From an uncultured bacterium (GTDB lineage: Bacteria; UBP6; UBA1177): a stretch of 39,756 nucleotides of DNA. The notes beneath the pieces are model-generated. The model saw only the letters and a program-made list of their open reading frames with translations, made no database searches and was not told the DNA's origin. Below are positions 35,771 through 39,756 of this stretch, piece by piece. A program made the position numbers and the translations under genes. Where the stretch lies: positions 1-39,756 of the forward strand of contig CAMZDX010000006.1 of NCBI GenBank assembly GCA_947305505.1, written 5' to 3'. How positions within the stretch are numbered: position 1 is the stretch's first letter; each line of letters starts with the position of its first letter.

Positions 35771-35813
35771 AATATCCCTCCCAAAAGACCGGCCATGATT
35801 TTAAAAGAACGAC

Positions 35814-35841
35814 ATGACATTTGCAAAAAAATCCGTATACT
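35814..35841 (+). promoter_or_regulatory. Promoter for the Omp85-like gene
   Basis: ATGACA (35814-35819) and TATACT (35836-35841) are 16 bp apart and 45 nt before the ATG. The -10 box is followed by CGCCGCGCGTTTTTTG. Confidence 0.6.
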
Positions 35842-35886
35842 CGCCGCGCGTTTTTTGTTTTGCAGGCAACCGGATTCCGTTTTGAG

Positions 35887-37029
35887 ATGATTTGCAGGAT
35901 TTGCGTAATATTCACCATTCTATTCCTGCCGCTTTTTTTCTTTGCTGAAGAAGTGAAAGAAGAGGCAAAAAAAGAAGAATCTTTCGACGCGTCGGCAAAA
36001 GACGAGGAAAAAGACGAAAAAAAACTGGGAATTGTCGCATTTCCGATAGTTTTTTATTCGAGCGACACAAATTTCGGTTTCGGCGCATCGGCTGTTCTGC
36101 ACAAAGAACACTACAAGGACGAATACGTGAGCAAGTCGAATTCGCTCGCATTCGTCTTTTTTTACACGCTGAGAAACCAGCTACTGAATGCAAATGTCGG
36201 CAATTTATACTGGGATAAGGCAAACTGGCACTGGAAAAGCAAACTTGTATTCAAGAAGTATCCGACCGATTTTTACGGGATAGGAAACGACACGAAGCCT
36301 TCTGCCCACGAAGTTTTCGAGCCTTTTACATTCCAGTTCGAGAACTCGGTTAACCGCAGGATATGGCGCTCTTTTTATGCAGGGATCTCGCTTTCTCAGG
36401 GTTATCACATGCTCGTAAAATCGAAAGAAAACGGGCTTGCGCACTCTTATTTCGAAAAGCACCAGAAAGAAGGTTTTATTTCCGGAATCGGCCTGCGTTT
36501 AAGCTACGACAGCACCGACGATTCGTTTTTCCCGATGAGCGGAAGTTACGCCGAAGCCGTTTATCAGTATCACCCGTTCTGGCTCGGAAGTCAGTACAGT
36601 TTTTCAAGAGTTTTCATCGACGGACGCACTTTCGTAAAGATTCCGATCCCCGAATTCGAGTCTGTTCTGGGATTTCAGCTGATGTTTGAAGGAGTAAGCG
36701 GCAACGCACCGCTTTCGTTTCTGCCCACTATCGGCGACAAGGACATGATGCGAGGGTACGTCGGCGACCGTTTTCGCGACAACTACATGCTTGCGGCCCA
36801 GACAGAATGGCGTTTTCCGATATACTGGCGTTTCGGCGGAACTCTTTTTTTCGCCGCAGGAAAAGTGCAGCATAATTTCACCGACTTCATCTTTCAGGAC
36901 ATCAAATACGGCGGAGGATTCGGAATAAGAGTGCAGCTCGCAAAGAAAAAAAAGATAAATCTGCGTTTTGACATGGGTTTTACACCTGAAGGATATAAAT
37001 TCTACTTCAACCTGCTCGAAGCTTTTTAA
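35887..37029 (+). CDS. Omp85/BamA-type outer membrane barrel protein without POTRA domains
   Basis: 380 residues. The N-terminal signal peptide ends FFFA-EEV, followed by a short charged Lys/Glu segment (about 22-50). The rest is a beta-barrel. It begins with PIVFYSSDTNFGFGASAVL, the usual first strands of surface-antigen (D15) barrels. It contains the Omp85 loop motif MRGY (GDKDMMRGYVGDRF) and ends in Phe, as expected for recognition by the Bam machinery. There is no room for POTRA domains, so it is not BamA or TamA itself. The ORF track starts at a TTG inside the promoter. ATG 35887 begins the signal peptide, but its SD is poor. The substrate is unknown. Confidence 0.82.
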   Translation: MICRICVIFTILFLPLFFFAEEVKEEAKKEESFDASAKDEEKDEKKLGIVAFPIVFYSSDTNFGFGASAVLHKEHYKDEYVSKSNSLAFVFFYTLRNQLLNANVGNLYWDKANWHWKSKLVFKKYPTDFYGIGNDTKPSAHEVFEPFTFQFENSVNRRIWRSFYAGISLSQGYHMLVKSKENGLAHSYFEKHQKEGFISGIGLRLSYDSTDDSFFPMSGSYAEAVYQYHPFWLGSQYSFSRVFIDGRTFVKIPIPEFESVLGFQLMFEGVSGNAPLSFLPTIGDKDMMRGYVGDRFRDNYMLAAQTEWRFPIYWRFGGTLFFAAGKVQHNFTDFIFQDIKYGGGFGIRVQLAKKKKINLRFDMGFTPEGYKFYFNLLEAF

Positions 37030-37046
37030 AAAAATTCATATTTTTG

Positions 37047-37074
37047 TTGCATTTTAAATGATTCTGATTATATT
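37047..37074 (+). promoter_or_regulatory. Possible promoter for tRNA-Met
   Basis: TTGCAT (37047-37052) and TATATT (37069-37074) are 16 bp apart, ending 13 bp before the tRNA. The -35 match is modest. Confidence 0.4.
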
Positions 37075-37087
37075 AGTTGCGCTTTGC

Positions 37088-37163
37088 GGGCCTATAGCTC
37101 AGTTGGTAGAGCCCCCGGCTCATAACCGGATGGTCAGAGGTTCGAACCCTCTTGGGCCCACCA
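37088..37163 (+). tRNA. tRNA-Met or tRNA-Ile2 (anticodon CAT)
   Basis: Cloverleaf with acceptor GGGCCTA/TGGGCCC, D-stem GCTC/GAGC, loop CTCATAA, T-arm AGAGG/CCTCT and an encoded ACCA end. The anticodon stem has a C-A mismatch at the outermost pair (27-43). The paired first acceptor position excludes initiator Met. Elongator Met and lysidine-modified Ile cannot be told apart with confidence. Confidence 0.9.
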
Positions 37164-37222
37164 CTTTTTTGTGGAGGCTGGATTTGCTGTTTATTTACAA
37201 ATTTCACGACATAAATTTGAGA

Positions 37223-37254
37223 AAGCACTTGTTCAAAACAAGTGCTTTTTTTTT
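37223..37254 (+). terminator. Rho-independent terminator after tRNA-Met
   Basis: A perfect 11-bp stem (AAGCACTTGTT / AACAAGTGCTT) with a 3-nt loop runs into about nine T. It ends only 25 bp before the start of the next gene, so it may act as an attenuator for that gene. Confidence 0.92.
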
Positions 37255-37278
37255 GCTTTTTAACTAATGGAGGCTCCT

Positions 37279-38028
37279 TTGCTTGAAGAACTGAAAAAAC
37301 TTGTAAGTCTGCAGAACGTTGACTCTGAGATTTTCAAACTTGAAGAAGAGTTGGATATTCTGCCCGACAAAAACGACGCTCTTGAAGATCAGATCGTTGA
37401 AAAGGAAAACAAGATCAAAGAACTTAAAAACGCCATCGAGATCCAAGTAGACGAAAAAGAAAAGAGAGACGAGATTTACAAAAAAGGCGAAGAAAAGCTC
37501 AAAACGATCACGGGAAAACAGTCCGCAATCAGAAACAAAGAGGAATACAACGCCCTTTTGAGAGAAATCGACAACATCAAAAGATTCAACCGCGACCTCA
37601 GCGACGAAATCAACGAGATCAGCAGAGAGATCGAAGCAAAGACTGAAGAACTCAACGTTACCGAAGAACAGTTCTCCCGCGAGATCGAAGCCTGCAAACA
37701 GCAGATCGAAGCAAACTCAAAGAGAATGGACGAGCTCGATAAGACCATCGACAAGCTCTACGACGAAAGAGAAAAACTCTCGAAAAACATCAGACCTGCC
37801 ATATACAATAAATATCAGAGAATCATAGAAACTTCACCGAACGGCAAAGCTATCGCCATGGCTGAACACAGAGTCTGCCTCGGCTGCAACATGACGCTTC
37901 CGCCGGAACTTTACAACATGGTTCTCCGCGCAGTCAGAATCGAAGTCTGTCCGAACTGCCAGTGCATACTTATCCCCGGCGACAACCACTCGGACAACAA
38001 AAAGTCTTCAGAAAAAGAAGAAAACTAG
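37279..38028 (+). CDS. Coiled-coil zinc-ribbon protein (zf-RING_7 / HP0958-CdsZ family)
   Basis: About 249 residues. Residues 1-180 form a long antiparallel-type coiled coil rich in Glu, Lys and Ile. The C-terminal zinc ribbon has four Cys (CLGCNMTLPPELYN then CPNCQCILIPG). Family members include Helicobacter HP0958, which supports RpoN and binds flaA mRNA, and Chlamydia CT398/CdsZ. I choose TTG 37279 as start: GGAGG at 37269-37273 lies 5 nt upstream and the product begins LLEELKKLVSLQNVDSEI, like the family. The ATG at 37267 overlaps that SD and has none of its own. It ends 13 nt before RNase P RNA, a neighbourhood I recall from other deltaproteobacteria. Confidence 0.85.
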   Translation: MLEELKKLVSLQNVDSEIFKLEEELDILPDKNDALEDQIVEKENKIKELKNAIEIQVDEKEKRDEIYKKGEEKLKTITGKQSAIRNKEEYNALLREIDNIKRFNRDLSDEINEISREIEAKTEELNVTEEQFSREIEACKQQIEANSKRMDELDKTIDKLYDEREKLSKNIRPAIYNKYQRIIETSPNGKAIAMAEHRVCLGCNMTLPPELYNMVLRAVRIEVCPNCQCILIPGDNHSDNKKSSEKEEN

Positions 38029-38041
38029 TTCTTTTACTTGT

Positions 38042-38393
38042 GAAAAAGTAGCACTTCCAGTCGCTGATATTCAGAGGAAAGTCCGGACTCTTCAGGGCAG
38101 AGGGCTGGCTAACGGCCAGGAGCAGTGATGCTACGGAAAGTGCAGCAGAAAACAAACTACCCGGTTTATCCGGGAAAAGGTGAAAAGGCGGAGTAAGAGC
38201 CCACCGGGGTCACGGCGACGCGGCCCGCACGGCAAACCCCCCTCGGAGCAAGGTCTAATAGAAATGCCATCTGCCGCGGCAGATAAGGATCGCCCATCCG
38301 ACGCATTCGGGTTGACCGCTTGAGACTGCAGGCAACTGCAGTTCCAGATGAATGACTGGATAAAACAGAATCCGGCTTATGTGCTACTTTTTC
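38042..38393 (+). ncRNA. rnpB: RNase P RNA, bacterial type A
   Basis: Catalytic RNA that matures tRNA 5' ends. It is recognised by the conserved cores GAGGAAAGTCCGGACT near the 5' end and ACAGAATCCGGCTTAT near the 3' end. The closing helix P1 is formed by GAAAAAGTAGCAC and GTGCTACTTTTTC, which fixes both ends and gives about 352 nt. GGCAAACCCC replaces the usual GGTAAACCCC. The T-run in the 3' strand of P1 may help termination. No separate promoter is evident, so it may be processed from the zinc-ribbon transcript. Confidence 0.95.
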
Positions 38394-38446
38394 TCCACTT
38401 TTTCCCGAAAAGTTCATTTAACCGCAAATTTAAAAACGGAGGAATG

Positions 38447-39756
38447 ATGTCTTCAAGAGGTCAATGGAAAAGCAAACTCGGTTTTATTCTGGCAGCTGTC
38501 GGAAGTGCCGTAGGTCTCGGAAATATCTGGAAATTTCCCTATGTCGTCGGTAAAAACGGCGGCAGTGCATTTATTTCCATCTATCTTGCCTGCATCATTC
38601 TGGTCGGCATACCGATACTTATAGCCGAAATTTACATCGGCAAAAAAAGCCAGCTCAATCCCGTCGGCGCATTCCGCTTTTTCCAGAAAGGCAAACTCCC
38701 CTTTTCTGTTATCGGTTATGCCGGCGTTTTGTGCGGAATCATTATCCTTTCATACTATTCGGTAATAACCGGATGGATCTGCCACTATCTCATGCTCTCT
38801 TTCCGCGGATTTTCGGGAACTGAAACCGAAATCAAAGAAATTTTTTCAACCATGAACGCAACTCCATGGATCAATATTGCATGGCACACTTTCGTAATGG
38901 GTACCATAATGCTGATTCTTGTGAAAGGAGTGCGGAAAGGAATCGAAACCGTAAGCAAAATCCTCATGCCGATGCTCGGTCTTCTGCTGCTCGTTCTTGT
39001 ATGCTATTCGCTTACCCTCGACGGAATGAAAGAGGCGTGGCACTTTCTGACCTATCCCGATTTTTCGAAAGTCACCCCGGGATCGTTTCTCGAAGCACTC
39101 GGAACCTCGTTTTTCACACTTTCACTCGGAATGGGGGCGATGATAACCTACGGAAGCTACCTCAAAGGAGAGGTCAGCATTACAAAATCGGCTGTTCAGA
39201 TCGCTTCAATAGACACTCTCATCGCATTTTTGGCCGGAATTGTGATCTTTCCGATAGTTTTTTCAAACAATCTCGAACCGAGCGCAGGCCCCGGACTCAT
39301 CTTCCAAACACTTCCTGTCCTTTTCTCGAAAATGCCGGGCGGGCACATTGTCGCGATCATATTTTTCGCGCTCGTTCTTTTTGCTGCGATAACAAGCGCA
39401 ATCTCGCTTCTCGAAGTTGCCGCCTCATTTATAATAGATGAGTATAAGTGCTCAAGAATAAAAGCCATTTTAATAATGGGAACCGTAATATGGCTGCTCG
39501 GGATACTTTCCGCCGTATCGTCGCTCAATGTCGCAGGAACTCCTTTCCTCGACATGTTCGACAAAATCGCTTCATGCTACATGCTTCCGCTCGGCGGTCT
39601 CTGCACGGCACTCGTCTTCGGTTGGGCAATAACAACCGAAAGCAAATACAAAGAGATCGGCACATCCGCAGTCACGAAAGCACTCCTTTTCGCCGCAAAA
39701 TTCGTTTCCCCCCTGCTCCTGCTTATAGTTTTCCTTAGAGAAATCGGACTGTTCTA
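38447..39756 (+). CDS. Sodium-dependent transporter, NSS (SNF) family, cut at window end
   Basis: Sodium symporter for amino acids or related amines at the inner membrane. I translated it by hand; it is missing from the ORF track because it reaches the edge. TM1 has the family signature GSAVGLGNIWKFPYVVGKNG, whose unwound part binds Na+ and substrate. TM6 has TSFFTLSLGMGAMITYGSYL, and AAITSAISLLEV matches TM8. 436 codons are visible and the last two bases are TA. Tyt1-type members with 11 helices are about this long, so the next base may complete a stop codon. Two ATGs lie side by side (38444 and 38447). GGAGG spacing favours the second. The substrate cannot be told. Confidence 0.92.
   Translation, partial: MSSRGQWKSKLGFILAAVGSAVGLGNIWKFPYVVGKNGGSAFISIYLACIILVGIPILIAEIYIGKKSQLNPVGAFRFFQKGKLPFSVIGYAGVLCGIIILSYYSVITGWICHYLMLSFRGFSGTETEIKEIFSTMNATPWINIAWHTFVMGTIMLILVKGVRKGIETVSKILMPMLGLLLLVLVCYSLTLDGMKEAWHFLTYPDFSKVTPGSFLEALGTSFFTLSLGMGAMITYGSYLKGEVSITKSAVQIASIDTLIAFLAGIVIFPIVFSNNLEPSAGPGLIFQTLPVLFSKMPGGHIVAIIFFALVLFAAITSAISLLEVAASFIIDEYKCSRIKAILIMGTVIWLLGILSAVSSLNVAGTPFLDMFDKIASCYMLPLGGLCTALVFGWAITTESKYKEIGTSAVTKALLFAAKFVSPLLLLIVFLREIGLF

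Noticed and set aside
35887-37029. BamA or TamA
   Set aside because: Only a barrel of about 330 residues and no POTRA domains, so it is at most an Omp85-related protein.
37171-37267. Short ORF after GGAGGCTGG resembling the zinc-ribbon start region
   Set aside because: It runs through the terminator hairpin, has no recognisable product and the similarity is about 15 bases only.

Overview
The window is an ordinary chromosomal stretch of a diderm (Gram-negative) bacterium. It carries at least five predicted lipoproteins, an Omp85-type outer-membrane barrel, a Wzz-like chain-length protein and MreB/MreC. Several lipoproteins have Asp/Glu-rich linkers after the lipidated Cys. There are also EGF-like and Myxococcus-type Cys-rich modules, DUF1566 domains and a zinc-ribbon gene next to rnpB. 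This resembles deltaproteobacterial lineages (Myxococcota or Bradymonadota-like) with moderate GC. The taxonomic placement is inference from gene style; no search was run.

Layout, left to right. 1-2815 (minus): translation genes rpsB-tsf, with a well-formed promoter and a structured leader, and a pyridoxal-kinase-type gene. 2866-5334 (minus): a large lipoprotein. 5474-6430 (plus): ribF. 6431-9088 (minus): mreB, mreC and a small lipoprotein preceded by a tandem 9-bp repeat. 9188-14601 (minus): a Wzz-like gene followed by dnaE. 14776-21847 (plus): lepA, three lipoproteins and a small membrane-anchored protein. 21858-22020: tRNA-Gln(CTG) and tRNA-Glu(CTC). 22402-29154 (plus): a 2250-residue modular lipoprotein with eleven G/AGDPIM repeats and four DUF1566 domains. 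29358-30185 (plus): dinD, bracketed by two copies of the DUF1566 gene 3' end. 30348-35770 (minus): rimO and a very large PPDK-like protein without the TIM barrel. 35887-37029 (plus): an Omp85-like barrel protein. Then tRNA-Met(CAT), a terminator, a zinc-ribbon coiled-coil gene, RNase P RNA and an NSS-family sodium symporter cut by the window end.

Most of the window is core housekeeping (translation, replication, cell shape, cofactors). The accessory part is 16.6-30.3 kb, which holds fast-evolving surface lipoproteins and the dinD insertion. Four observations stand out. First, a 36-bp repeat carrying the last codons of the giant gene lies on both sides of dinD, and base composition shifts in the giant gene's 3' module, pointing to recombination among DUF1566 paralogues. 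Second, the giant protein has GGDPIM repeats. Third, the PPDK-like protein keeps the ATP-grasp and phospho-His domains but lacks a PEP/pyruvate barrel. Fourth, several promoters share a GC-rich block followed by a T-run just after the -10 box. I did not see CRISPR, insertion sequences, phage structural genes or a reverse transcriptase.
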